The notes: generated by a model not told the origin, from the letters alone. A stretch of 64,000 bases of DNA from Syngnathus acus (GCF_901709675.1 NC_051087.1:3776001-3840000); one strand, 5' to 3'; positions 25,788 through 38,282 are shown, numbered from the stretch's first letter. Translations and numbers: made by a program.

Positions 25788-25963
25788 TGTGGTTCTGGAT
25801 AATTGCTTGTGATTACAGGTGCACCGGGAAGAGCTTCAGAAAAATCCCAGACGTCCGCACTGCAGGTCCCCGGGACCAGCCGCGAGGCTCCCTCTCGTCA
25901 CGGCGGACACCCGAGGAGCCGGCCAGCAGGATTAGCTGTTGGCGTGCCTTTAGCAACAGCTAA
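25788..25963 (+). CDS. Candidate terminal coding exon, unidentified
   Basis: The acceptor GGCTGCTCCTGCCCCGCAG (AG at 25786-25787) opens a single frame of 57 codons after a split codon: WFWIIACDYRCTGKSFRKIP, then DVRTAGPRDQPRGSLSSRRT, then a stop at 25961. The other two frames close within 35 bp. The block is clearly more GC-rich than its flanks. AATAAA occurs near 26447, giving a plausible 3'UTR of about 480 bp. An alternative acceptor at 25818 and a different overlapping open frame cannot be excluded. No family is recognised. Confidence 0.25.
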
Positions 25964-26447
25964 TGGCGAGATAGAAGTTAAGAGACATTTTTCTGTGCCC
26001 AGCTCACACGATGACTCTGGAATCGTCTGTCATATTTTCTTATTGCCCCCCCCCCACACACTTCACTTGAGGCACACTTTTCCACATTTTCTCACCTACT
26101 TTCTTCACTCATATAAAAGAGCTAAAACTGTGATTTTCACACTCTCTTCTCAGTTGGACTCACCAAAAGAGATTTCTTTCTTTCACCGTTCCCCCACTGG
26201 TATTACACGTCCATCCCTCCCTGTCTCTTTTAGTCCAATACAGGTGTGACCTAACCCCCACTTACAATCCCCCCCCCCCCCCCATCCAGATGAAAGGCTT
26301 CCCACCGCTACCCTCAGTTCACCCCCACACGCCGCCCGAGGGGACAACTCGGATATCGGGTGGAGACGCAGGTTTCTGGGAGGGGATCAAGTTCCCCTTC
26401 TTGAAACGTAATAGTACAGCGTCACCCCAGGCTACAATGGATGGAAA

Positions 26448-28283
26448 CAATAAATGACACAGTTGTCTTGCATTCACACGTACAGTAAGAGGAGCCTCGT
26501 AGGCTTTTCAGCGAGACTATTGTCACCGGTGATGACTTAGAATAATTGATAAGCTTTGCTTGTGATCTTAACGCTTGATTGATTTGATCTTATAGTAATT
26601 TCATTGCCAAGTTGCTACTATATGCACTGGCGGAGTTAGATGGGGGGGGGCAAAGGGGCACTGCCCCCCAGAAATATTGCTTGGACCCTCAAAGTGCCAG
26701 CCAGGCCAGATAATTGACGTTTTGGGTGTTGAACGGGATACTGTACGTGAAAGCGAATTTTAAATGAGATATACTGTGCTTTTTTTTTTTTTTTCATAAT
26801 TTGAAGCCATTGCTAAATGTTATGACAACCTTTCTATCTGTCAAAATACAATCAAGAAATATATCACAAATCTACATCATCGTTGGATTTTGATGAAGAA
26901 ATATTTTATTTTTCGGACATCCCGCTACTTAGATATTCATTCTCTAAATGATGTCAATTTTTTGGGTACACCTTTCAAATTGAAGTGCAATTAATGATTA
27001 CGATTAATCTCTGGTATTAGCGTCGACCTCAGATAATGAGCATTCAAAATCCATGACATTAAAGCATAATCCCTCAAATTGAGAAATGTGACCAGAATAT
27101 AACTTTAACATGAGCATTTTTTTTTTCTTTTTCAACAGCACCATTATGATGATGAGTCCGGGAGTTGCCTAAGCAACAATAATAAGTGATGGTGTTAGTG
27201 GAGATCCTACTGCGAGGTATTAAAATGTGCACGTCCCTCTGTCTGTTCCCACTTCCCCCGCGGTGTTTATCCTCCTAGCCGCTATGACAGGTCAGTTAAT
27301 ATTGACATTATCTCCCTCTGCCACAATGACGGCTCAAGCTGCAGGAAGCCACTCATTAACTGCGCCCCAGCATGTACGGGGTGTGTGCTTCAGAGGTTCT
27401 GAGTGTGTGTGCGCACCTAGAGTCATGTTGATTACTAGGACGGAAATCATTAGCCAGGTCTAACATGTGTTAAAGAGATGATGGACGGCTCAGATGTTTA
27501 TCTCAGCGAGAAGAACAGATTGGTGCCATTGCTCACGGTGCTCGCTTTGGAGGTCGAAAATTGAAGCGTAAAGGATGAGTCGGGGGGGGGTTGATAGTTA
27601 AACAGAAGCAAGGGGAGTGTCTTGTTGTTTTGATACTCGACACTGGAGGGGGTAAAAAAACAAATTGGGTCGATTCAAAATTTGAAGGCAACAAATTAGG
27701 AAATTTGAAAGCGAGCATTTAAAAATAATATTCTGCTTTGGCGAAAGATGGCTTTACCTGCATTTTGCAGCAAAAGCAAAGTCAAGAATTCATTTTGAAG
27801 TTTCTCCAACTCAAGGTTTTTTTTAGTCCAAAAAAAAATAATATATATATATATATATATATTTTATATCCGACCATTAGAAGTGGAAACACGAAAAAAT
27901 GGTTAAATTATGTGTTTGAAAATTTTGGGTGGATTTTTTTTTTTTTGGGGGTGAGCCACTCCGTGATTGAGAGTAGAAAATGTAGCAGTAATTGCAGTGG
28001 CTACACAAGTAATAGGAAGCTAAATTGGCTTCGGAATTAGACCCTGCCAGCTATCAGCCCCGGGTGCTACGAATGCATGTGTGTGTGTGTGTCTGTGTGT
28101 GTGTGTAGTATATGCACATAATATATTATAAAATAAGACTGCATTTTTATTTATTTTTGGCTAATATTTCTTTGCCAATTATTTTATGTTGTAAACAAAC
28201 CTAACCAAAGTCACTGTGTTTCCCTCCATGTTCCTCCATGTTCTTGTATGTTCTTCTCGAGATTTGCAGTTAAGGGTTCCAGG
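26448..28283. other. No gene recognised
   Basis: A repeat-like piece, CACTGGCGGAGTTAGA followed by G-rich DNA (26627-26720), resembles the edge of a transposon, but no partner end was found. At 27141 a strong acceptor (TTTCTTTTTCAACAG) precedes HHYDDESGSCLSNNNK and a stop; this is too short to call. AT alternation at 27841-27863. Confidence 0.35.
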
Positions 28284-28530
28284 ATGAGATAGCTAACGGC
28301 AGTCTGCCCAAACAATTCGTAAGCGACTGCCCGGGGCCAATCTCAGGAGACCTGCTATGACTGTATTGGGGTTAGGAACGTTCTGTTCAGTGATGAGTAC
28401 AGATTCTGCCTCGGGCGATTGAATCGTAGGGTTAAAGTGTAGAGAGGACGCTATGCAGATTCATCCACCAACAGAGTTCGATCGAGGCACGATGAGTTTG
28501 GGATGGTATCTCCCTCACTGGAATAAGAAG
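28284..28530 (+). pseudogene. Tc1/mariner transposase remnant (DDE core, first part)
   Basis: From about 28372 the frame reads VRNVLFSDEYRFCLGRLNRR, then VKV, an in-frame stop, then RGRYADSSTNRV and DEFGM. This follows the Tc1-like catalytic region: the FSDE.RF block holds a catalytic aspartate of the DD(E/D) triad and is normally followed by a VWRRRGERY-like and a FGGGSVMVW-like block. The preceding DNA keeps traces of the linker. The stop, the degraded GGGSVMVW block and the lack of inverted ends nearby show a dead fragment. Confidence 0.7.
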
Positions 28531-29400
28531 CCTTAATTGTCATCATTGGAGATGTCAATACAGAGTCTTCTGAGTTTGCTCATGTGACCTCTGCAAGATA
28601 AGCCCAGTGCAACAGTGATGTCAAAATGGCCGCCCCTTGAGATGGATCAAAACAGCTTGTTTACAGACACCGTTTGCTACGTATTTTGATCTTTTGCACT
28701 TTTGGAATACAATACCTAAGAAACTGCTGAGGTTTGAGATCCAAGAATGAATAGCCAAATAGCACGATAGCTACTTTATTGCAGAAAACAGCGCTTTGAG
28801 AGTCTATAGTGTGAAATGAACATGTGCGTAAAAAGCAATAGATGAGGTGAAGGTGCTTAAAGTGAGTATGTTGGGCACAGCTTGACAAGCGGGAAGACTA
28901 TTTGGCCAATCAGGGGATGGGAAGTCTATCAGGATTTATAGGGAAAATAAAAGATAAGGTCACTGTGTTGTAAGCTTTAATATTAATGTGCTATTTAATG
29001 ACCCTTGCAGTGTTGGAAAGTAGCTTTTTGCGAAGAGTAAGATACAGCTGCAGGCTTTTATTTGAGGTGCTGCTGCTCCAGCGGTGTTTCACAAAATCTG
29101 TTTTTGGTGGATTACATGAATCTTTTTCAAAACAGGACAAGGAGAATGAGACAGTCGTCGTGCTGCTCATCTCATGGTACGCCCTGTCTACATCATGATG
29201 GTGCCCCTTGTGATGAGGAGCATAATGCGTAATCACGAAGCTAATTACAACACACTCCAAAAAAGCACATGAAATCATGTTTTTGGAGCGAGCATCATCA
29301 CCAAGTCCTGAGAGACTCGAAGCTCATTGGTGTCAACATCAGTGGAATGGATCTTGATTGCTTTATTTCAGATGGCGCCTTATTTGGCTTTCAAACTAAA
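28531..29400. other. No gene recognised
   Basis: Frames at 28661-28888 (minus) and 28986-29198 (plus) have no motif. A weak acceptor before 29080 leads to no clear exon. Confidence 0.35.
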
Positions 29401-29736
29401 CTACAGTGATCCCTCGCTACTTCGCTTTTCGTTTATCGCGGCTTCCCTACTTCGCGGATTTTTTTTTCCAAATTAAAAAAACATTTAAAAGTCAAGATAA
29501 AACTTCTAAATTGAGAAAACACGTGTCTAACCTTTAGGACAATGTAGTATTGCTCAAAATGTTCGTTTACATTCCTTTACATTCCGTTTTCGCGTTAGCA
29601 CGATCGCGAATTAACATCTTTCCGCTAACTCGTTAGCCTGCCCAGTACTTCTTTTTGGTGACGGTACTTCGCGGATTTCACTTATCGCGGGTGTTTTTGG
29701 AACCAATTCTCCGCGCTAAACGAGGGATTACTGTAG
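29401..29736. mobile_element. MITE with CAGTGATCCCTCG ends and TA flanks, about 335 bp
   Basis: CTACAGTGATCCCTCGCTAC opens the element and CGAGGGATTACTGTAG closes it, inverted with one mismatch over 16 bases. The ends are flanked by TA, the expected target duplication for Tc1/mariner-type insertion. Inner inverted pieces (ACTTCGCGGATT, TATCGCGG) recur on both sides. No coding capacity. Confidence 0.85.
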
Positions 29737-30164
29737 TTGGAAAGCCTTACCCATTTTTAAAACCCTAAATTGAAAACCCAACCCTAATTTAAACCCCCAA
29801 TTGAATCAGGATTTCGGATTCATACTTTGAATCAAATCCTACTTCGATTGTGCAAGTGTACTTAATAGTAAATGTTGAATAAAACTCCCCCCCCCTCTTG
29901 TTTGGTTGCTTCCCACCCCTTCATTCGGCCTGTCCAATAGGAACACCGGAGTCTTCGGCATGGGCCAATCAGCGACGAGGGATGCTATAGAATGGAAGTT
30001 TTTGAGTTTGTGATAGATGGAGTGTAAAGAGAGTCGGCGTGAGACGGACTGGACTTGAAATGCGCAAATGGATGGGAAAAGTACACCGGCAGAGTCAAAT
30101 GTCTTCATTTTGTTTTCTCTAATCAGGCTGGAATGCTTGTAAAAAGTCGGAAATAAGGAAATCT

Positions 30165-30547
30165 TTCTCTCTCGCTCTCTCTCTCCACCCCCCAAGTGTG
30201 CGTCGAGGAGCTTGGCAGGTGTTCGCTCGCGAGGGAGCTGCTCGCTTCACTCAGTCTGCGCCCTGAGCTTCAACAGGGTGCCAGCGGGGCTGCGAAAGGA
30301 ACCGCCAACTTTGAGGACCACAACCCCCGATAAGAGTTGACGGAACCCCGGAAGATATTTACTACTGGCGGGTAAGCAACGGAGTACCGCGAATGGACTG
30401 GCTGGTCCCGGGTAAGACGTCGGTGGCGGCGGCAAAAGGGCAACCGTGACGCAGTGGAAGAGCACGGATACCCAGTGGTCCTTCCTCCGTTTCACAACCA
30501 ACTTTTTGCCGCGTTGCTATAAACTCTTTCCCGTGTCCTAAAAGATT
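30165..30547 (+). promoter_or_regulatory. Putative promoter of the 31.3 kb gene
   Basis: A CT-rich tract (30165-30190) opens a GC- and CpG-richer region that continues to the coding exon. A TATAAA at 30518-30523 on the plus strand would place a start near 30548, leaving about 715 bases of leader before the favoured ATG. Initiation further upstream in the GC-rich block is equally possible. No factor site is claimed. Confidence 0.4.
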
Positions 30548-31262
30548 AAAGCACCAGACTGTGAACTAAAGAGCACAAACAAGGTATTTAATCGTTCTCT
30601 TCTGGTTTTACGCTAACCTGTTGTGCCACCGGCGGTGCCCGCCGCATTTACCCGAGGAAGGCGACCCATCAGCGGGGAGAGTAAAGCGTCTCGCTACCAC
30701 CAGCTGCTCACTAACTAGGAGTGTAGTTGGGAGTACTAACTAAGCGGTTTAGTAAGACTGGTCCACATATTTCCACACTTGGAGTATTTGAACTCATCGA
30801 ATCAATTACGGAATTGATCCCCGGAGAGCGGCTTAATTTGGGCAGAATTTACGTGATCGCTGCTGGTTTTCACAGCAAATCTCGGACAAAGTGGGATTGG
30901 AGATCGATAGTGGAGAGTAAGCCGATAAGTCAAAAAAAAAAAAAAAAAAAAATCCCCCCTAACACTCAAATGTAATAATTCAGCACGCAGATCAGCCATG
31001 TACACCGGCCGGGCGATGGAAGACGCGGACTCCGCCACAGCACGTCCACATCGCCGGGTGTTCTAGCCGTGAAGTCTCCCTGGCTCCGCTCCTTCCACCC
31101 CAAGCTGACTTTTGAACGCCAAGACCGACTGAAGTCATCAGCCGTGAGCCGCATCAGAACTTTGGGATCTGGGAATTGGGACTTACCTTCCCGGGAGTGA
31201 ACAGTGTTGCCTGAGGCTCCCCTATGTTGGGATTTTGCCGGTTCGGAAGCCTTCCGGAGGTC
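30548..31262 (+). promoter_or_regulatory. Putative 5'UTR with small upstream ORFs
   Basis: Upstream of the signal-peptide exon the leader contains a start-stop pair (ATG immediately followed by TAA, 30970-30975). It also contains a 22-codon upstream ORF (30998-31066, MYTGRAMEDADSATARPHRR...). If retained in the mRNA these would be expected to lower main-frame initiation. Possible splice sites (donors after 30583 and 30916, acceptor before 30983) mean part of the stretch may be intronic, so the mature leader is uncertain. An A run lies at 30931-30951. Confidence 0.35.
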
Positions 31263-31374
31263 ATGGAGGGATTCTCTCTCGGCAGTGTGAGGATGATGCT
31301 GAGAAGCCGGCAGGCTCCTGTCTTGCTCCTGCTGCTCCTACTCGGATGCAACTACCACATGTTGCACGGCCAAG
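31263..31374 (+). CDS. Signal-peptide exon of a secreted or type I membrane protein
   Basis: From ATG at 31263 the exon reads MEGFSLGSVRMMLRSRQAPV then LLLLLLLGCNYHMLHGQ, then one base, ending at donor CAAG then GTAAAA (GT at 31375). This is a classic leader: arginine-rich n-region, leucine core, polar c-region. The 31263 start has G at -3 and G at +4. An in-frame ATG at 31224 adds 13 residues but has a weak context, and ATGs at 31293 and 31296 are also in frame. Phase 1 after the leader is usual for modular extracellular proteins. No continuing exon was recognised in the remaining 32 kb, so intron 1 is probably very long. Identity cannot be read from the leader alone. Confidence 0.65.
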
Positions 31375-32185
<811 letters not shown>

Positions 32186-34460
32186 TCAGACCAGGCAAAA
32201 CAAAGACGCAAAGAAAAAGGTCAGGCCGGTGTCAGCACACAAATGTTCTCTGGGTCACAGATGGTGCGTGGTGGGCGAAGGCTGAGACGTGGGGTTATGA
32301 GGAGGAGGGAGTTGGAGGAATGTGTGTGAGGTGTCGGGCGGAGTGGGGTGGTGCTGGTGCTGGTGGTGGGGGATCTATTTGTGAACGCTTTGAGAATTGG
32401 AAAGTGTCAGTGTGAAAGAAACAACACAAGGCTGTCGAAGAGGGTGTAGGGGGCTGGTCACGGGTCTGCTATCGGCCGAATAGGGAGGACAGCTCTGCGG
32501 CGCGCCAGCAGTTTAATCGATGACGGCGGTATGACAACACCTCTGTGTACCTTTTCTTTCAGTCGGCACGCTGCCTATCTTCACCCCTTGGTCCTAGGTG
32601 TCAAGGGGGAGGAGGCGGAGGTGCGGCATGGCTGCAGAGTCAGCTCCCACTCCCCATTCCCTCCTCCTCGTTGCGATGTCACCGTCTCAGCAGCAGCATC
32701 AGCACCCGAGTTCCCCCACAGACCTTAATTGATGTGTCTCTAAACCATGCAGTTTCCCCCGAGGGGGTAACAAGTAAACCCTGACTGAATCCGCCGTGTG
32801 TCCAAGTGGTACTTTTCTATTCATTCCACTGTAGCATGGAAGAAGGCAGACAATTCAGCCAACTCATCAACCAGTCATGTGTGTCACTGTAATCAGCTCA
32901 CTCCCCAAAGAAGCGTCATAAAAGATACGGTTGGATAATTTGGGTCCCTTTACAATGCGAAGGCAGTAAAATGTGTACTGAACTGACTAGAACTGTTTGG
33001 TGGCTTTAGTGTTTTTTTTTTTTTTTTTGTTTTTTAATGTGGGACAAGGGGAAAAAAAACATGTAGTACCAGGACTAACCTGTGAGAGGCAGCATCCTGC
33101 CACTAGGCATATGAAGAATGTGTAGCAGTGGTAGAAGAAGCAGAAGGAACTAAGCTAACCGTTAGCTTATTTGGTCAGTTTCCTCGTCAACGGTATTATA
33201 TCAGAAACTCTCAACACAACCTATTTGTGTCATGTAAAAACGTGTTATTGGGAGGTTTCACATCACGATCAATTAAAATGAATTAAATTCCTATTTAGGG
33301 CCCTACTTAGCATGTTTGTGATAGGGAATGATCGTCTTGCTGAGTTGACATACAGCATCATAAGGCCAAGCCAATGCTTTAAAACTTTTTCTTTAAGGTG
33401 TTCCGAGCCTTCTATCACCAACATTTATTGGGACGTTTTATTTTAGGTGGAGATGGATGAAAATCACGAGCATAGGTTGATCCTACTGATCTCGCCATCT
33501 TTCTCTCCCCATGGTCAATCGATGCCCACACCCTCGTAAATGCAAGGCTTTTATACGAGCCAACCCTCGTCTCGGGGAGCACATTTAAATAAGCTCATCG
33601 ATCTTTCATTTTAGAGTTTAAGTGACGGCAGCATTTTACTGTCTCTACCCCCCCTCCGCCTCTCATCTGTTCACCTCGTCGCTCTCCTTCCCTTTATTCA
33701 TAACTTATCCCGCCGCTTTCTGAGCGCCCCCGTGTCATTGAGTGGGTTCAGCCCCACAGCCGTTGGACTGATCTACCTTTCCAGCACGGATACTCGACAG
33801 AGCCTCAGTCGGTACTTTACATTCAGCTTGGAAGTCTAACATTAAGTTTAATTGATAATCTTCATCATATTCTCGATGGGAAAAATGAGAGGACTTGGAC
33901 TTTTCGGTCAACTGACAACACCCTCGTTCTAATTTGCTAGCATTCTTATGAGCCCTGACAAAGTTCCATGTAAAATTAGTCCGATGCCAAAAGTCAACCG
34001 AAGCTAACATAACAGTGACGCGGATCATTTGGTTTCGAACAGCTGTCCTGGTCACTGCGTAATAATAATAATAATGAGTTTATAAGTAGACAAATTCTAA
34101 TGAAAAAATACGGCTGCTCGTTGTTAATATTGCCTAACCTTGGCCAAGGTAACTGCGGCGGGTGGTCCAGATTCTTAATTTAATATTCGAAAAGATTCAG
34201 AACTACTATCACAAATTTAGAATCCAAACTACGCATTTCCCGCTTGGTATCTAACACTGTTTTCCAACCTTCGCGTGGTACCGACGTCTACCGCGACACA
34301 TGGTGGTATCAGTCATAATAATTGTAATTATAATTAGACACCTATGTCACACCAGCTGTTGTTTTTCACCAGTGGGGGAAAAGAATTATGAGGTGTGGCG
34401 TTTGTTTATTTTGGCGATACATCGGGGTATGACTTCAGGGGAATATGACATTATTTTATT
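32186..34460. other. No confident exon; GC-rich block at 32530-32790
   Basis: A strong acceptor (TACCTTTTCTTTCAG before 32563) precedes GC-rich DNA open in two frames, but the frame required by the phase 1 leader exon (V, then GTLPIFTPWS) stops after 11 codons. T run at 33011-33027. Confidence 0.35.
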
Positions 34461-34522
34461 TTTTGGACTATAAGGCGCACTCTCGATGAACAGGCATAAT
34501 ATCTTAGTATAAGGCGCACTAA
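34461..34522. mobile_element. Fragment of the ACTATAAGGCGCAC MITE family
   Basis: TTTTTTGGACTATAAGGCGC then AC, and a second TATAAGGCGCACT 50 bp on in direct orientation. Only one side of an element is left. Confidence 0.6.
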
Positions 34523-36318
34523 GGGTCACACACACCGACTCACTGACTGACTCGCGCACACGTACTCGCACTCATCAGCGTCAAACTATTAAATCAAATG
34601 TGAAGTTTTTACTTAAGCGTGTTGTAATGAGAATAAGGATAAATTACAGACTTCATCAAATTCATTAGACTGCATGGCCCACCTCCTGTTGCTTTTCTAC
34701 CTTTTCACCTCTCTAGTTAAATTTGAATTATTTTGGGACTTTAGCAAGAGGGAGTGACTGCCCCGCTCGACATAGACTCGCTTATTTCTTATCTGTCGGG
34801 AAAAACAAATCACCAAGCCTTCTTCTAAAACAAAACCAACATCTTAAATGTTGGCAGAACTGGCGAGGTTTTGTGAGGTAGCAGGTGGCGCTATAACCCC
34901 GAACTGCCAATTTAGCCTTGGAAAGGTGACTAGATCTTAGGGCAAACAACACAATGACATCATATATTGATGTTGAAACGTGCGAATACTTTCAATTCAC
35001 GATACCCGGCAGATCGGGACCCTCAAAGAAAATCTTCCAGAAATACTGTTGTGGACTTATAGGAAGCGTAGATGAATTAATTTGATTTTCAAGAGCAACA
35101 TCCTGCTGCTCCTCTCAAAATTTGATTGTTTTTCGTGGCTTTTGTCGAACATGACGGTTTGATTCAAGGACCTCGCCTTTGTCTTTCTCTGTGTCAACAA
35201 TAGTGCAGAGGAAGTATTTGAATTCTGTGCAGAAAGGCTTTCTTTCCAAATGGTACTTGGTTGATACACAAACACCGATCATTTGATGTTCATTTTTTGG
35301 TATTCACCTGAACGTAGCAGCAAACTTTCTTTCTTAATAATCGAATCTTTATTAACCAGCAGCTAGCTTGAATCTTTTCATTCACCATTTCACTTCTGGC
35401 AGCCTTGACTTCCATCGAGCTATTCTTGTTATTTCACAATGTTGAGTTGACCTTCTCTTGAAATGTTTAATTCACTATTTGGATTAAAACTGCAATTAAA
35501 CTTGTGGACATGGACAGATTTCTTTCCACTCTTGGGCTGGGAATTGGAATAGTAACTCATGATATGATATCCAATTAATCGATGATTAATCGAGTATCCA
35601 TTTATTTATTTATTTATGGAGGCTTCTGTTGTTGCTCATTTTGAATGTTGCCTTGGCAAAATGACTCGCCGGTCCCTGGATAATATAAGTGAGGTTGCGA
35701 TGACATCAAAACAAGCGTTCCATTTGCCCGATTGTGTATTCAGTGTATTGGAGCATCGTGATTTGCTTGTTCAGTACACAAGCTGCACCCTTCTGCAGGT
35801 GCGTGTTCCCACTACGATACGTTTGATCCGCCACAGGTGCTCGAGAGGCGGGCTGGCTTCACTTTCACACACGTGTGTGTGTGTGTGTGTCTATCACTTC
35901 TATAAGCTCCAAGCGAGGAAAAAAAAAAGATCCTTTTTGATGTCACCTAGGAATAAGCAGGAATCGCTCCATGTGTGTCTGGCCAGTTTTATTTTTTTAT
36001 TTTTTATAAACCTATTCCTTTGATCTAGATGGGAGGAGGGCTTCACCATGGCAGGTGGCTCCAGACTTGGCATGCAACAGACGTGTGTGTGTCCGTGGCC
36101 AGATTACAGCAAAAGTGCCTGTGTTTGTCAAGAAACTCTTTCATGTTATCAAATGTTTGCGAATTATTTTCCATGTGAGCTATCATTTGTTGCTGGGAGT
36201 GGGAACGGATAAATACAGAAACCAAAAAAACGGATTTGTACTGGCATTTTTAAATGTCAGAATTGTTCAGGTCGGAAATGACCAATTTCAGCTACGTAAA
36301 ATTCACGATCATTTAGAG
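34523..36318. other. No gene recognised
   Basis: Unique DNA. A TG tract at 35874-35891. The plus frame at 35616-36023 and the frame at 36055-36414 lack motifs, and the latter runs into the hAT MITE. Confidence 0.35.
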
Positions 36319-36598
36319 CAGTGGTTCTTAACCGGGGGTGCGAGAATGCTTCCTAGGGGGTGCGAGGTTACCCTGGGGGAAATTTACAATTTTTCGGGGA
36401 TAATGGTCGGGTAACTGAAAAAAGTGAAAAATTCTGGAAATCAAGAAGTCATTGTGTTAATTGGCATTAGGGATAATGCTAATTAAGCCCTATAGCTGTA
36501 AAGTAAACCAATTATAATAATTATTTAGGGTTAGGGGTGCGAGAACTGGTTGGTGAATTGAATGGGGTGCGAACAAGGAAAAAGGTTAAGAACCACTG
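36319..36598. mobile_element. hAT-type MITE, 280 bp, with 8-bp target duplication
   Basis: The ends are CAGTGGTTCTTAACC and its exact inverse GGTTAAGAACCACTG. Flanks are ATTTAGAG (36311-36318) and ATTTAGTG (36599-36606), an 8-bp duplication with one mismatch, as expected for hAT insertion. GGGGTGCGAGAA-like blocks lie inside both ends. The 15-bp perfect ends mean moderate age; no coding capacity. Confidence 0.92.
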
Positions 36599-36831
36599 AT
36601 TTAGTGACGAAGGTTTTTGCAAATGTTTTTTTTTCCCACCGAGGTTCAGTCCAAATTGCAAAAGGTCGGCAGCCTTGAATGGTTTTAATGGCAGGTTGAA
36701 AGCGCCGGTTTACAACAACGTCATGAAGACCAAGACACTCACCCGAAAAGTCAGGAATTTTTTTTAGAGACGTTTAAAGTAGGGTTAGTAGAAAAAGATT
36801 TCTCAAACTTTGAGCTTTGATCTCAGGGAGC

Positions 36832-36990
36832 ACCATTCTATCCATCATCTTGAAAAGTGCAGCAAAACCTTCAATCTACCAAGACATGGCCTTCCACCTA
36901 ACCTGACAGAGTGAAAGCACTGATCAGCGAAGCAGCCTGGAGGTCCATGGTCACTCTGGCTGAGCTGCAGAAATCCACCGCTCAGGTGTC
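36832..36990 (+). pseudogene. Tc1-like transposase remnant (helix-turn-helix region)
   Basis: The DNA block CTACCAAGACATGGCCTTCC then ACCTAACCTGACAGAG, followed by GAAGCAGCC...GGTCCATGGTCACTCT and GAGCTGCAGAAATCCACCGC then TCAGGTG, closely matches the segment between the paired-like DNA-binding domain and catalytic core of fish Tc1-like transposases (there reading roughly LPR.GRPPKL then EAAKRPMVTLEELQ.STAQVG). Frameshifts and stops (PPNLTE then a stop) make it dead. It is not contiguous with the Tc1 piece at 28.3 kb and comes from a different part of the gene. Confidence 0.7.
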
Positions 36991-38250
36991 CTTAGGATAA
37001 CTCGATGCTTTTCTTCAGAAGATCCAAATTGGTCAGAGTAGATGGAGCAGTTAGAGAACCAACTTTGCCGCCGTATCACATCAACAGAGGAATCCAAAAC
37101 TGCTAACGACCTCTCAAATGTATTCAATCAGTGAAGCTTAGCACCAGACCTTCAGGTAAAAGATCTAATCTCCCTTGAATTCAATCCACCAAGGCTCAGA
37201 CAGGCTAATATCATGAAGAGTGAACTTTTTTTTTTGGTGACATGCTTCTGTTCCCGTGAGGCCTGGAATACTTGATGTGCCTCAAGCCTCCAGTCTGAGA
37301 GAATCAATGAGCACAAGACTGGAATACTCAGGTGGGAACCAATCAAGTTGGTGGCACCTGGAAGGAATGAATAGGAGGCACAGAAGGAAAAAAGAAAACC
37401 AGTCTCAAGTAAGAAGCGCCTTTGTCGCATTGTCGAGGAAACTTCTTGGCTGATGGACAGTTCTGTGCTAAAATTCCGGTGCCCGTAATACTTTTCTATG
37501 AAAATGCCTCCGAGGGGAATATAAGAGCTTTTATGCCGGTCACATATGGAAAGGTGCACATTGACATGATCAAACTATAAAGACCGAGCCGAGGTTGTGG
37601 TGATATTTACTATTTTATGACTTCGTTTTGTAAGGATAACCACTTGAGTTTGCGCAAAAATTGATCTGGTTCATTGCAGATTTCAATGAAAGGGATACTT
37701 TTGACTGACGTGTTTATTTGATGATAATCAGAGGAAGGGATAAGATGAGAAAACATGCATCAAAATGCTCATCAAATGGGTGGGCGAAGAAAATTGAAAG
37801 AGTGGATTGGGGTGTCCGAATTTTGGCTCACTAAAGACGGATGGAGGCGAAAGCACAGCATAAAAAGAGAAGGGAGCCAGTTGGAGATTTGTCGTCCTGA
37901 CAGATGAAGAGAATTCCTCAAAGAAAGAGAAACTAGTTTGTTGCTTAATGGACTCGCTTCATCTCCTCCCCAATCCCCTTCGTTTAATTCCTCTCCAGCT
38001 GCTATTTTCATCCAATCATTGAATATTATGTTGCTCTTCTGCTTCTTCCAGTTTGTGAAGCCTTACAAATGCAGACTCTTCTCTCCCGTTTTACCATCAA
38101 GTAAATGTCCTTTCTTTCTTCACAGATTTACTGTGTTTCCTTTTGTGTGGGAGGAGAAAAGCAAACAAATGAAAGCATTCGCGTGGAGAGAAAGGAGAAA
38201 TTAATTATCCCATTTGCTCGTTTGTGCAAACTCTCTTCTGTGGGCACCAT
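36991..38250. other. Unassigned, partly repeat-like DNA
   Basis: The stretch from 37020 to 37440 looks like degraded retroelement or gene-derived DNA (many short frames, none with a motif). Strong acceptors occur before 38052 and 38125, but the frames after them (FVKPYKC, IYCVSFC) do not continue the phase of the 31.3 kb leader and have no donor. Confidence 0.3.

Positions 38251-38280
<30 letters not shown>
38251..38280 (+). repeat. (GCA)10 trinucleotide repeat
   Basis: Ten GCA units follow an ATG and would encode polyglutamine (then AASVFAQRRGRRPS) in an open frame reaching a stop at 38351. No splice or promoter evidence makes this coding. Confidence 0.9.

Positions 38281-38282
<2 letters not shown>

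Noticed and set aside
26627-26720. Transposon end CACTGGCGGAGTTAGA
   Set aside because: Repeat-like, but no inverted partner or target duplication was found.
27142-27192. HHYDDESGSCLSNNNK terminal exon
   Set aside because: Only 16 codons with no poly(A) signal or partner exon.
32563-32790. Exon 2 of the 31.3 kb gene after a strong acceptor
   Set aside because: The frame required by the phase 1 leader stops after 11 codons; the longer frames have the wrong phase and low-complexity G/S/P content.
38052-38110. FVKPYKC resembling a zinc-finger linker
   Set aside because: No second cysteine or histidines at finger spacing; coincidental.
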